NCBI GenBank assembly: GCA_028554755.1
Contig: JAPTOF010000003.1
Span: forward strand, 25,460,001-25,524,000
DNA from: Cordia subcordata
Taxonomy: Eukaryota; Streptophyta; Magnoliopsida; Boraginales; Cordiaceae
Length of the DNA stretch: 64,000 bases
Direction of reading: 5' to 3'
The first letter of the stretch is position 1. Each line of letters begins with the position of its first letter. This document shows, in pieces, positions 35,381 through 47,595 of the stretch. The position numbers were made by a program, and so were the translations under genes. The notes under the pieces are model-generated. The model was not told the origin of the DNA. It worked only from the letters and a program-made list of their open reading frames with translations, and made no database searches.

Positions 35381-35517
35381 GTCTTTAAGTTTTATTCTTT
35401 TCTGATATAGTGTATTTTGTAAAATATATTTCTTGTAAGTGTTATTATTGTTATCAGGCTCCGTTGTTTATTTTTGTACGTATAAGTAATAGAATCTAGA
35501 CTTTTGAAGGTCATTTA

Positions 35518-36246
35518 GTATGTGTTCGGTAACAGTTTTTCAAAATAGCGTTTAGCGTTTTAACAAGTCAATACACTATTTTGCTAAATTATTACTGTTC
35601 GGTAAACTAGCGTTTCAAGTAGCTTTTTAAATAGCTTTTAGCGTTTCAACTAGCATTTCTCAAAAGCTAAAAATTTTAGCTTTTCAGGTAACTTTTAGCT
35701 TTTCATGTTTTTTTAGACAATTCTACCCTTTTTGCATGTTTTTGATTTTTTTGTTCTTTCTCCAGTCTCTCTTTATATTTTTACCTTTTCTTTCACAAAT
35801 ATAAATAAGAAATAATATAAAAATGGATTTCAATTTCTATATAATCAACATTACTAAAAGCGTAAGTTTTATTAGTAATTTTTTTTACAAAATAATTTTG
35901 AATCTATTAAAATTAATTTTTGTAATATTGACACAAATGTTTTATCAAAAAATTAGTTATACTTTAATATTAAAATATGATTATAAAAATAAATATTTAA
36001 TTATGAAATATGTGAACTTATTCCCATAATAGTAATAATAATTATAATAATGATAATAATAACAACAACAACATGATATCAATATCCTTTTATGTCATTT
36101 TACATTAATCAGCTAATCTACCAGCTAATTCTACTGAACACGTTCAACTAGTTAAACAGTTATCCCCTAATAGCTAAAATACAATAGCTGTCAACTATCT
36201 AAATAGCTATCAGCTACTCTAACAGCTAAATTTGCCCAATATGCCC
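35518..36246. mobile_element. PIF/Harbinger-like element (long family, copy B), 729 bp, inside the Copia leader
   Basis: The left end is gtatgtgttcggtaac and the right end, reverse-complemented, gggcatattgggcaaat. Exact TTA flanks lie at 35515-35517 and 36247-36249. The interior matches 48858-49767 in the opposite orientation, including taacagctaa and gatatcaatatcc-like words. There is no coding capacity. It inserted after the Copia element. Confidence 0.85.
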
Positions 36247-36730
36247 TTATAATTTTTGCGCATATGCATGACCTCTTGAAGGTAATTTAGAATCTTTGTG
36301 CATATGCATGATCTTTATCTGCTAAAAGGGCAAAAAAAAAAAAAGGTATTCCTATTTTGTATCTTTTAGTCGTTTCTTTGTGAGAGTTTTTAGAATTTTC
36401 TGAAGAGTCCCTTTAGCATTCTGATAGTTGCAAAGTATGTCCTTATTTATTAATTTTTTTATTTTTTTTAAAAAAATCTGTCTCTGTAAGTTTGGAATTT
36501 CTTGGGTGTTTCGTTAAATTCCTTACAGTTTTGAGTCTCTGCGACATTTAAAAAGGAAAATATTCTTGTAGCTTTCTGATATATCTTTATCTGAAAAAAA
36601 AAATTCTGAATTTTCTTTGTTATTTCTGTACATACATCTTTCGTCAAAAGTGTATGTAGCTGGACTTCTTATTGCCTATAAAGTTTCAAACGTTGTGTCG
36701 GATAGTTTGTTAAAAAAAAAAAAAATCCTG

Positions 36731-36769
<39 letters not shown>

Positions 36770-39700
36770 CTGAAATGTTAGTTTCTTTTCTTTTTTTTTG
36801 AGTTTTTAAGTAAAGACAAATATCTCTAGTTGTTTAAATTTGATCTGAGATTTATTATTTTAAATTCAAGTTATTTTTGTCTCTCTTTTTATTACTATCT
36901 TGACAATTGATTTATAACTTAAATTTTATTAAATTATGGTTTATTTTTAATTTAAAATTATATTAAAATTCTGTCAAGTTGTAACTTTAATTCCTTAAAG
37001 GAATTATTATCTTTAAATTTGAGGAATATCAATTTATAATCATATAATTTTCTGTTTGTGATAGGAAAAATGTCAACTGATAATACTATGTTCCTGATAT
37101 TAGATAAGATAGATCCAGAAATAACACATTCCCAAGAAATGCTACTAAGCCTTTAAGGATACTACCATTAGTGGAACCAACTCCTACTCCCATTAGATAC
37201 GGTGAAAAACCTAAAAGTTTTAATAGGAATGATTTCAAAAGGTGGCAACAAAAAATGTTGTTTTATTTAACCACCTTAAATTTGGCATGATTTTTGCACA
37301 AGGATCTACTAGAATTGGGTGATAATCCTAATAGGCAAATTGTTGCTGCTGTAGATGCATAGAAACACTCGAATTTTCTGTGCAAGAATTATATCCTTAA
37401 TAGGTTGGACAATTCTCTGTACAATGTATACAGTCCAATCAAAATGCTAAAATGCTATGGGAATCTTTGGACAAGAAATATAAGATTGAGGATGCTAGTA
37501 TGAAGAAATTCGTTGTTAAAAAATTTTGACTTTAAAATGGTAGATTCCAAAATAGTTATGAGTCTTCCAAGAATTTCAATTAATTCTACACGAAATTCAT
37601 GCTGAAGGTATGAAGCTTGGTGAATCTTTCCAAGTGCCTGCACTGGTGGAAAAATTATCCCTTGCTTGGAAAGATTTCAAAAATTATTTAAGGCAAAAGC
37701 GTAAAGGAATGAAGCTCGATGACTTGATTGTGAGATTAAGAATAGAAGAAGACAATTGTATCTCTGAGAGATAGGCTGGAAATTGTTCCATGGAGTCTAA
37801 GGCCAACATTATGGAACAAGGTAGGTCCAACAACAAAAAGAGAAAGCATCCTTGGCAGTTCACGATGGTGGCAAGAATAAGAAAAAGAAGTTCGATGGCT
37901 GTTGTTTTGTTTGCAACAAGGCAAGACATCAGGCTAAGGATTGTAGGCATCGTAAAATTCAAAGCAATGCTAAGAAAGATAAAACATCTCAAGCCAACGT
38001 GACTAAAATGGACAACTTGGTTGATGAGGTGTCTCACATGAACCTATCTACAGTGGTATTAGAAGTCAACCTAGTGAGGAATCCCAAGCCATGGTGGGTG
38101 GACATTGGAGCTGCCCAACATGTATGTTCTGAGAGAGAGATGTTTACCACATATCAACCTGCAATTAGTGAAGAAACATTGTTCATCGAAAACTCGTCCA
38201 CATCAAAGGTGCAAGAAACAGGAAAAGTGGTTCTAAAAATGACTTTGGGGAGAGAATTAAGTCTCAACAACGTATTGCATATGCCAGACATTCGAAAGAA
38301 TCTAGTCTCTAGATCATTGTTGAGCAAGAATGACTTCAACTAGTGTTTGAATCTAACGAATTTGTACTCACAAAAAATGGGATGTATGTGGGAAAAGTGT
38401 TCTTATGTGATGGTCTTTTTAGACTAAATGTAATGACTATTGTACCCGAGGTTGTACTAACTGATTGAACTGTTAACATTAATACTAATAATTCTTCTGC
38501 TTACTTGTTTGTGTCTCCTGAATTATGGCATAGTAGATTACACCATACAAATTTTGATTCATTAAGTAAATTGGTAAAATTAGGCTTATTGCCTAATATT
38601 GATTTCTATTCACATGATAAATGTGAAGTATGTGTTGAATCAAAATTAACTAGAACTTCTTTTAAATCAATAGAAAAAAGTTCAAAACCTTTAAAATTAA
38701 TTCACAGTGATATTTGTGACTTAAAATTTGTGCAAACAAGAGGTGGTAAAGAGTATTTTATTACTTTTATAGATGATTGCACAAGATTTTATTATGTTTA
38801 TCTACTACGACGCAAAGATGAAGCTTTGGAAGTATTTAAACAATACAAAAGTGAAGTAGAAAATCAACTAAGCAAAAAGATTTTAGAAATGATAGAGACG
38901 GAGAATATGCATTTCCTTTTGAGAAATACTATGCTGAACATGGAATAATTTATCAAACAACAGCTCCTTACTCACCTCGACAAAATGGGATTGCTGAACG
39001 AAAAAATAAAACTATGAAAGAGATGATGAATGTTCTGTTGATAGATGCAGGGTTACCTCAAAACTTGTAAGGGCAAGGCTATTTTAATTGCAAATCATAT
39101 ACTTAATAAACTACCCATAAGAAATTAAGTAAGACACCTTATGAGTTATAGAAAGGGGGACTACCTTTTTTCCAATACCTCAAAGTATGGAGATGTCTTG
39201 CAAAAGTCATAGTTCTAGCTCTAAAAATGGTTAAGATTAGACCAAAGACTGTTAATTGCATCTTCATTGGGTATGCAAATAATAGTTCAACATATCGATT
39301 CCTTGTGTACAAATCTGAAATTGATGAGATTCATGTCAATACAATTATAGAATTAAGGAATGTTTTTTTTTTCCAAAAATATCTTTCCTTGGAAAAGTAC
39401 ACAAGATAAGAGTTCATTAAAAAGAACTCGTGAGAGTTATCATGAAGAAAAGACAAACCAAGAGTCTATAAATGAAGACGAACCAAGACAAAGCAAGAGA
39501 GTTAGAACATCTAAATCTTTTGGGCCTGATTTTGTAACTTATCTATTGGAATATGGGCCTTATGCTTTCAAGGAAGCAACGCTGTCTCCTGAAGCACCAT
39601 ATTGGAAAAATGCCATAAACAGTAAAATTGAATCCATCGTGCAAAATCATACTTGTGAACTGGTGGATCTTCTTCCTAGTAGTAAACCATTAAGTTACAA

Positions 39701-40145
39701 ATGGATTTTCAAGAGAAAGATGAAAGCAGATAGATCAATCGATAAGTACAAGGCAAGGCTTGTAGTCAAAGGATACAAGCAAAAGGAAGGTCTTGATTAC
39801 TTTGATACTTTTTCACCAATGACTAGAATAACATCCATAAGAACGTTAATAACCTTTGTAGCTATAAGCAAGTTGGAGATACATCAATGGATGTTAAAAC
39901 AGCCTTCTTAAATAGGGATTTAAATGAAGAAATCTATATGAAACAACCAGAGGGTTTTGTGGTTCCTGGACAAGAAAAGAAGGCGTGCAAACTTGTTAAA
40001 TCTTTATATGGTTTAAAACAAGCTCCAAAGTAATGGCATGAAAAGTTTGATCGAGCTATGATTTCTAATGACTTTAAAATCAATGAGTGTGATAAATGTG
40101 TCTATGTGAAAGGCACTGAAAAAGAATATGTCATTGTTCGCCTTT

Positions 40146-40890
40146 TGATTTGTTGTGTTTTTGTGTGTGTTTGCATTATTATTTATCTATATTTAAGAGG
40201 TGTTTTGAGATTTAAAAGATGCATCAGTATAGGACATATACTAGAGTTAGGCTTAAGCGTAAGCAAATGTACATAGTTAAGTTTAAAGACAAACGCCACA
40301 CTAATACATGCTTATTTCTCATGTTTGGTGAAGTTAGGTCAAAAGTTCGAGACTTGAATTGATGGAAAATTGACGTTGGAGTCAAGCTTGACGTGTTCGC
40401 GTCTTAAAAGAAGCATAAAAGAAGTGTTTGGAGACAGTTGGCTGAAGAAAAGGGCAACAGGACGAAACGGACGCAATACGAGAAAATCAGCCAAGCTAAA
40501 CCCTTTCAGCCGGTCGACCAACTAAGGCCCCCGATTGGACGCGATTGCTGCACTATAAAAGCCTTTTTTTTAGCCCATTTTTAGTATATTCTTTTCCCTT
40601 TTTCACCTCTCATTCACAAATCCACTTCTTACACACAAAACCTTACTTCCACCCACCTTAATACACACACTAACACACCCACCCACCTAGAATTTAGTTT
40701 ATTTTTGGTGGATTCAAACATCTTTTGGAGAAGATTTACTCAAGTTTGTAAAGAAACAAGCAAGGATGGAAGGGGAGATTTCTATAACCTCTTTCATTGT
40801 TATCTATTTCATGCTTGAATAGATGATTTAGGGTGCCTAAACTTGTGTAATGGGATAATTTTTGTATTCTTTGTTATGGAATTGGATTGG

Positions 40891-40944
<54 letters not shown>

Positions 40945-41988
40945 ATATATACATACTTTATTCTTAATATGAATGGCTTTTATTCAATTCATGTCCATGT
41001 GTTTAATTTAATGCCTAAATGAGTGGTATGTATATAAATTTGAGTTATATTTGCTATAGAACACTTCTAACCTTTTGAATATGCATGTCTATATGTGTGT
41101 TTGAGGATAATATGAAGTGGGTTAGTTAGGTTCATGTCTAAATGTTAACATGCCATATAGTGAATACGTGCTCAACTATTGCTACATATTGATGCTTAAA
41201 TGTTTCCAATGGCATAAATCAAACTTGCTTGTGTTTGTATCATGGATAGGACGTCATTTTCACAACACCTTGCCTTAGAATATGTAGGATTATTAAATAC
41301 CAATCCGCTTTAGTGTCCCTAGAATGACGGTGCATGAGTAAGGACTAGTCTAGATCGAGTCCCTTTTAGCTTTAAATCTAGCTAATAGGAGTCCAGAAAG
41401 GCTTAGTTGACCCTAGGAGCCCTAGGTCTTAGCTTTAAATCCAGTTAATGGTTTTGGAACTAGAGTGGGATCGTTCTAGGACACCTAAGTAACTCTGTAG
41501 TCCCTCATATAGCCTTAAGTACATAAAGACCATGCTGTAGCTCTAAGTGTGAACGCTTAGGGACGACCCGCACCAAGTCCTAGGGTTTAATTAGAATGCT
41601 AGTTAGTTGCTTAGTATTAGAAGTCATATTTAGTAAGCCAATATCTCGAATCCTATAGCATTGATTTAAAGAGTCACTCGTTCCCAAGTGGAGGTCACCC
41701 TATCATCTTCCCATAGGTTTAATCCTTCTAGATTAGCTTAATTCTTACTTTTCCTTTCTAGTTTCCATAGTGTAGTCTTTTCATTTCCCTCTTAGCTCCC
41801 AATAATCCAAAACACCAAAAAATATGTTTAGTCTAGGTTTTCTTTTCAGCATTTTCTAAGACACCAAGCATAAGATACACATCACAACAGTCGTCTCCCT
41901 GTGGTTTGACATCCTCATTAGTACCCCTATATTGCACGATCTATAGGCTTGCGGGACCTTTTAGGGCTTACACCCTCAAGGGAACATT
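40146..41988 (+). mobile_element. About 1.8-kb insertion in the Copia RT, probably a solo LTR
   Basis: It splits the RT between the residues before and after YVD. The flanks ccttt (40141-40145) and acttt (41989-41993) suggest a decayed 5-bp duplication. It starts tgatttgttg, has a TATA box (gcactataaaagcc, about 40550), a pyrimidine-rich stretch after it, and near the right end tctccctgtggtttgaca, a motif seen near the 3' ends of some Gypsy-type LTRs. There is no coding frame and a (TA)n tract near 40893-40950. The right boundary is uncertain by a few bases, and the terminal CA is not preserved. Confidence 0.6.
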
Positions 41989-42475
41989 ACTTTACGTGGA
42001 TTATACCCTCATCATCGGGAGCATAGCAATATTATTAAGGCTACCAAGAGAATGTTGACCAGCAAGTTTGATATGAAAGGGTTAGGTGTAGCAAATGTTA
42101 TATTGGGTATTAAAATTACCAAAATATCTGAAGGGCTCATTTTATCTCAACCTTATTATATTAGTGGGAATCTAATGTATGTTATGAATTGTACATGACC
42201 TGGCATAGCATATATAGTTAGTAAATTGAGTAGATTTACTAACAACCCAGAAATAGACCATTGGGTAGCTTTAACCAAAGTTCTAAGATTTTTAAGATAT
42301 ACTATGAACAGTGGGCTGCACTATACTAGACATCCACCTTTACTTGAAGGATATAGTGATACAAATTGGATATCAAATACTTATGATCCAAAATCCATTA
42401 GTGGATATATTTTTACTTTGAGAGATGCAGTTGTTTCCTAAAAATCTTCTAAACAGACACGTATTTCCAAATCTA

Positions 42476-42480
42476 CTATG
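42476..42480. repeat. 5-bp target-site duplication (left) of the solo LTR
   Basis: ctatg, repeated exactly at 43784-43788. Confidence 0.85.
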
Positions 42481-43783
42481 TGTGGGTGCAAATATCTTAA
42501 GAGGGGGGGTGAATTAAGATATTAATACTAATTTTCATTTTTTAAAATTTTCAGAAAATTTACAACTTCTAACAAGCAGTATATCAAACACAAGATAAGC
42601 AAGGTAAGAACAATAAAAATAGAGATGCAAGGAGAAGAGAGACAAACGATTTTAAGGTGGTTCGGCCTAGCCTACGTCCACCGCCCAAGGAATCTCCCCT
42701 TAGGACTTCAAAGCTCTCCACTAAAATGCTTCTTCAAAACTTGGTGAAGCACAAACCAAGTTTTTTACAACCTCTTTGAAGTCTTACTTCAAAGAACCCA
42801 AGAGATTCTCTCTATAGGATTTCCTCACACTTTACAAGCTTAAATGGATATATCTCACAATGATTAAAGCTCTCAAAGTGTGTATATACTCAAGATTGAA
42901 AAGAGATTGAATCTGAAATCTTCCTCAAAAAGAGAAAGAACAAGCTCTTGAAAGCTCAAATATATTGCAAGAATGGCTCAAAGATGGGTTGAATGATGAT
43001 AAACACTTTTGCACACTTCAATTAATGTTTAGAAAGTGTATTTGAATGAGTATTTAAAGGGATTTGGGGGTTAGGGATTTGGTAGGTGAAGAAGGATGAA
43101 GATTTTCAGCTAGAACGGTAATAAATGGCTAGTGCATTTATTACTCGCTCACCGGTCGACCGGCTTGGTCGTCCGGCTTGCCCTTCTCCTTCTCTGACTA
43201 GGCCGGACGCCTTAGCCGGTCGACCGGCTAGGGGGTCCGGCTTTTCCCTTCACCTCTCTGATTAGGTCGGGCGACCACCCAGGTCAGTCGGTCGACCGGC
43301 TAGGGGGTCCGGCCACTTCAGAATGTGAAATAAAGCCAGATTTTGCGGAAAAACAAATTCAAGTGCATTTTCACAACTCCAAGTTATTTTGAATAAATGC
43401 ATGTTGTGAAATAAAAACACCCCAAAAACTTATTTTATCTCAATGTGTGCATTCAAATACATTTGTGCATATGTTATTTTCAAAAATGTAAGACTTGAAA
43501 ATTTTTCCAATGACAAAGAAAAATATTTTGAGCCAAGTCCACACAATATATAGGTATTTCACAAAAAGAGCAAGAAGAAAAATAAATCCAATACCCCTTA
43601 TGTCTTCTCTTCTCCTCCTTATGCCTTCTCATCTTTTCTCTTCTTCAAATAATCCTTTTGCACATCTTCATATCTTTCCAAGCTTCATATTGATGACATC
43701 TCATTTTCACAAGAAGCTATTTAGTTAAATAACGCATATATATATTTTCATCATCAAAATCAATAATGAATATTTAGCTAACA
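42481..43783 (+). mobile_element. Solo LTR (1303 bp) inside the Copia RNase H region
   Basis: It starts tgtgggtgcaaat and ends tagctaaca, a TG...CA pair. Exact 5-bp duplications ctatg lie on both sides, and they restore the interrupted RNase H reading when joined. It contains the motif ggtggttcggcctagcctac, which is common in plant LTRs, and ccggtcgaccggc-type repeated words near 43150-43310. It has no internal coding domain, so it is a solo LTR left by recombination or a short non-coding LTR element. Confidence 0.82.
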
Positions 43784-43788
43784 CTATG
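43784..43788. repeat. 5-bp target-site duplication (right) of the solo LTR
   Basis: ctatg, an exact copy of 42476-42480. Confidence 0.85.
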
Positions 43789-44714
43789 GAATTTAAATTC
43801 ACACTTTAAACAAGGTTGGAGAAGAAGCAGAGCGACTTTTAAATTTCTTAGAAGATATTCCAAACTAGTCTAAACCTGTGACAGCTATTAATATATATTA
43901 CAATAGCTAATCAGCAATTGGAAGGGCACAAAATAGTATATACAATGGTAGGCCTAGACATATTCTTTGCAAAAATAATATTGTAAGGCAATTGTTCTCC
44001 AATGGAGTTATCTCAATTGACTATGTGAGGTCAAAAGATAACATAGTGGATCCGCTCGTAAAAGCCTTAGGGAAAGAGCAAGTGCATAATTTGTCAAGGG
44101 GAATAGGTCTTTAAGCCTTTATCCAATGAGTTGCCATAGTGGACACCCTACGTAGCTGGCTAGAGATCCCAAGACGTAGGTTCAAAAGGAAAACTGAATT
44201 GTATAACTGTGACTTAAGCCAGAGCACTATAGGGGATAAATCCCTTCCCATTCCTATGACAAGCAGTCAGTATTGCCTCTAAAAGTTTAGGTTAAGTTAT
44301 ACTTTTAATTATTCTCATATCTTGAAAAATCAAGTGGGGTACTGCATGATACTCTTTATGAGAAATCACATATATGAGTAAGGAGTGGGCCACTCCTATG
44401 GAATTTTTAAGGTTGAATTTCCTGGAGTACTCATGAAAAACCAGGAGTGATTTAGGGCCGAAATGAGCACGACCATAAGAACTAGATAATGTCTAGAGAG
44501 ATGATGTATCAATTCTATTGTCTTGATTTATGTAAAAGCTGAACAGTTCAGGACATCACGTTCACTACTTAACAAGTAAACCCGATAGTTCTTACTAGAG
44601 AAGGTTCAAAGCCAAAGCCATCTATCTTGATGCAATATCTCTCTAAATTGGGATCTCTCTCGTGTCTGCACAAGATTTGCATTTGACCAACCAATTTCCA
44701 TTCATGTAGGGGAC

Positions 44715-45504
44715 TGTTGTTATTTGTGTATTAAAATGGATCTCAAATTATTCGTTTTTGTGAGTAGATAATTATTGTGTATTTAATTGGTTAAAACAAA
44801 AGACAGATGAATGAGAAATTCATATTGAAGTTGGAGGTGGAATTCATTCAATTTAAGTGAAATATTATTATTAAATATAATAATAGTTTGAGAAGACACC
44901 AACATTCTGAGACAATTCTTCACAAGAGATAGATACTTTGCAGTTCAGACACAAGGGTTGTGTCTTATCTCAATAGATGTGTCTCTTGTCTCAATAGGTG
45001 TCAAGGGTTGTGTCTTATCTTAATAGATGTGTCTCTTGTCTCAATAGGTGTCTTTGGCACCTAATCACTGAAAATAGCATCTGTGTGAAGAGATGCTTAT
45101 CTTCTATAAATACGTGCAAAGCCAAAAGTATGGTCATTCATCCATATACTCTTAATTCTTCTATAATCCATCTTTCTACACTTCTCATATATTTTAGTAG
45201 TCTAATTAAGCATTTTTTTTAAAGCGATCTCTTCATTTATCTAGTTTACAGTTCTTATATTTTTGTAGTGCTACAAAAATGTAAGAGTATGATCGTTTTA
45301 TCATGGGAAGTTTGAGCCGTTGAGTCGTTAGTACTAGTACAGGGCAATAAAACCTTAAGGAGATTGGATTTGATCTAAGACTCGATCAATTTCATTTCCA
45401 TTTTGCATCTGTTCGGTTTTGTAAGTTTTATTATTTGCTTTCTTAATTTAATTTTACATTTATTGTCCCTTCAAATTACACTTGTTAGTATCAATTTTCT
45501 AACA
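44715..45504 (+). repeat. 3' LTR of the nested Copia element (790 bp)
   Basis: It begins tgttgttatttgtgtatt and ends ttttctaaca (TG...CA). It is longer than the 5' LTR largely because it carries a tandem duplication of about 50 bp at 44953-45054 (shared word agggttgtgtcttatct and tgtctcaataggtgt). Confidence 0.9.
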
Positions 45505-45509
45505 AATTT

Positions 45510-46432
45510 TACATTGAATCTATAAAAATATCTAAACTTTATGATACCGTTAGTTCAAATGGATTCACACTTTATAAAAATAAAGAGAACAAATTATTCT
45601 TCACAACTTATTGCTTATCTTTTCCTCTCCTGTATATTTCATTATGCTTCTTGCTAATTCAAACAGAACAATTTTTTTTTTTTGATAAGTTACTTCAACG
45701 ATCAAAAACATGTCACACCTAAATAAATAATTAATAATAAAAGTACGTAAAAAGAAAAACTTCTTATTGGTTATCTGGGGACGCTTCATCTGATGTTCCC
45801 TTGAATTGCAGAATAAAAAAATCCAGTTGACTTTGAATGATCGTATAAATGGATTATTAATCAAACCATCTTGTTGGTGAGTTTCCCATTCTAAGTCCAT
45901 GAAAATCTCAGAAGCAAGACTTTTGAGCTCTCAAGCTTGATAATGGCACAAAAAATAAGAATACAATCAATTATTGAAGAATTTTCCAGCAAGATAAATC
46001 TACTTAAGAAACAAGGAACACATTGACCCTTAAATTCCAATTTTTGGACTTCTAGATCTTTCTGATTTTTCTTCTTCTTTGGGCGACACACGTGTGTGAG
46101 TGGGAGTAGGAGACACGTGTGGATCATTATATTCTACACTTCACATGCAGCGAACCAATTGACAAAATACCTAAAATTGATATCCAGCCAATTAATTAGC
46201 CATATTTCAAAGAGAAAATGACATCACGTTATGGCGTCAAGGGATGATTAAAAAAAAAAAGTGATGTCAAACTATAAGAAAAATGTAACCTATAAATTAG
46301 TGTTATGCGTCTTAACCAATCCTCCATTTTATTGCTTTGGACAATTAATGCTTAGCTTTAGGAAGAAGCACGTAACGTGTTTCCGAGGGAGCGACACACC
46401 GTCTAAAATTAGTTCTATATGAAATTTGTGTA
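45510..46432. other. Spacer between Copia and hAT copy C, no gene supported
   Basis: Two minus-strand open frames of about 80-100 codons are AT-rich and unlike any family I know. No further feature is seen. Confidence 0.45.
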
Positions 46433-46440
46433 ATATCTAA
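46433..46440. repeat. 8-bp target-site duplication (left) of hAT family 1, copy C
   Basis: atatctaa against atgtctaa at 47588-47595, 7 of 8 positions identical. Confidence 0.75.
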
Positions 46441-46732
46441 TCGCGGTGTTCATTGGAAATTCTCCGATCTAAAATAGAGTATTACTGTTTTCCCAAAATA
46501 ATTTTAGAGAAAAAATTTTCACCAATTTTTGTACAATTCCCCAATGGAGAATATAATTTGGATAATGGAGAAATTGGACAAAACTCCTTAGGGAATGGAG
46601 ATCTCCAATTTAAAAAAATATATTAAAGGTAAACACACACTAAAAATACACGCACTTGCAAAAAAAATAAATTGTTTATATTTTCTCTGGAAAAAGTTTT
46701 TCATGGTTCGGTTGTCAAGCCAAAAATCCGAG

Positions 46733-47155
46733 CTCCGGTGCCCGGGACGCCGAATCCCGGACTTGACTCCCCGAGACCTTGCCCTTGGCCCCTGGCGCCC
46801 CGCATCATGCCCGAGCCTCCAGCGCCCCGGGACACTGACGGCGGTGTGTGGGCCCTTGGGACCAAGGACGCAGCCTGGGTCCTCGGGTTCGGGCCCCCGA
46901 CGCCCGGGACCCAGCTCTTGGCCCCCAGCCCCCTACACCCTGAAACTTAACTCAAGACTCGGGACTCAACCTGGGCTCAGTGTGCGGGGCGGCGGGGACC
47001 CGTGGCCAGGACCCCCTACACCCCGAAACTTGACTCAGGACTCGAGACTCGACCCGGGCTCGGTGTGCGGGGCGCCGGGGACCCGTGGCCGAGACCGGGA
47101 CCGGGTCCGGGGCGCCGGGGACCCAAGGGCCAGCGTGGCCGAGGGCCGCAGTGTG
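46733..47155. repeat. GC-rich, CpG-rich minisatellite island inside the hAT element
   Basis: Roughly 420 bp of very GC-rich DNA in a window that is otherwise AT-rich. It contains an approximately 84-bp direct repeat (word ccccctacacc at about 46928 and 47012) and many copies of cgccggggaccc, gactcgggactc and related words. An open frame of 193 codons crosses it, but its Pro/Arg/Gly-rich product is simply what GC-rich repeats encode. Confidence 0.9.
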
Positions 47156-47380
47156 TGTAATGTGTGTAGCATGTAAATGTGTATAGTGCGTGTAGTGTGG
47201 GAAATATGTGTAATGTGTGTAGTGTTTGTAATGGGTGAGAAGTGTGTGGAGTGTTTGTCATGGGACTTGGGGGCCAGGGACCCAGGGGCGCAGTTTGTTT
47301 TGTGTGTATAATGTGTTTAATGCGTGTAGTGTGTGTAATGTGGAGTGTTTGTAATGGGCGGAGTGTGTGTAGTGCGTATA
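47144..47380. repeat. GTGTGTAATGTGTGTAG-type repeat tract
   Basis: Degenerate copies of tgtgtgtaatgtgtgtag, strongly strand-asymmetric (G and T on the plus strand), following the GC-rich island in the hAT element. A short gggccagggacccaggggc block interrupts it. Confidence 0.85.
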
Positions 47381-47595
47381 TTTGACCTTTTAAAAAGTTG
47401 GTCTACTTAATTTTAGATAAATTGGATAATCTCCAAAATTTAAAATTTTATCCGATATCCAATTTTTTCTCAAGAAATTCCCCATATCCAATATTTTTCT
47501 CCAACTGACCATTCTCCATATCAAATTTCTCCAAACTCTAAAAGTTTAGAAAAAATATTGAGGATCTCTAATAAATGAACACCCCTAATGTCTAA

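Larger units (their letters stand above)
37069..44116 (+). pseudogene. Copia gag-pol remnant
   Basis: Fragments in several frames, in order: gag near 37069-37790 (a UBN2-like start with many stops); a CCHC knuckle (CX2CX4HX4C, about 37899-37940); protease around 38094, where the active-site D-S/T-G-A reads DIGA; the GAG-pre-integrase and integrase core (38505-38948), with WHSRLHH and HSD...DD motifs; reverse transcriptase (39560 to about 40145, resuming about 41990 with YVD); and RNase H (about 42226-42475, resuming 43789-44116). Stops, frameshifts and two large insertions make it non-functional. The order protease-integrase-RT-RNase H places it in Copia, and the RNase H end resembles the Tork-type lineage (inference). 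Confidence 0.88.
34682..45504 (+). mobile_element. Copia LTR retrotransposon, decayed and split by three insertions, about 10.8 kb
   Basis: Related LTRs (34682-35380 and 44715-45504) enclose gag, protease, integrase, reverse transcriptase and RNase H remnants in Copia order. A purine-rich gtaggggac precedes the 3' LTR. The flanks aattg (34677-34681) and aattt (45505-45509) agree at 4 of 5 bases, consistent with a decayed 5-bp duplication. Three later insertions interrupt it: a PIF-like element (35518-36246), a 1.8-kb insertion (40146 to about 41988) and a solo LTR (42481-43783). Removing them leaves about 6.9 kb. I see no clean tRNA primer-binding site next to the 5' LTR; a weak candidate (ttatcaggctccg) lies 70 bp further on. 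Confidence 0.9.
46441..47587. mobile_element. hAT-like element (family 1, copy C) carrying a GC-rich island, 1147 bp
   Basis: The left end is tcgcggtgttcatt and the right end, reverse-complemented, taggggtgttcatt. The flanking 8-mers differ at one base. The outer arms (about 180 bp each) contain many ggagaa/ttctcc words that can pair with each other. Between them lies a GC-rich tandem-repeat island unlike anything else in the window. There is no transposase. Confidence 0.78.

Noticed and set aside
35381..35470. tRNA-Met primer-binding site directly after the 5' LTR of the nested Copia
   Set aside because: No tggtatcag-like sequence adjoins 35380. The best candidate (ttatcaggctccg) is about 70 bp downstream and differs at several bases.
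46595..47176. 193-codon open frame rich in Pro, Arg and Gly
   Set aside because: It lies across the GC-rich minisatellite within a hAT element. GC-rich repeats give long stop-free frames in several phases, and the product matches no family.
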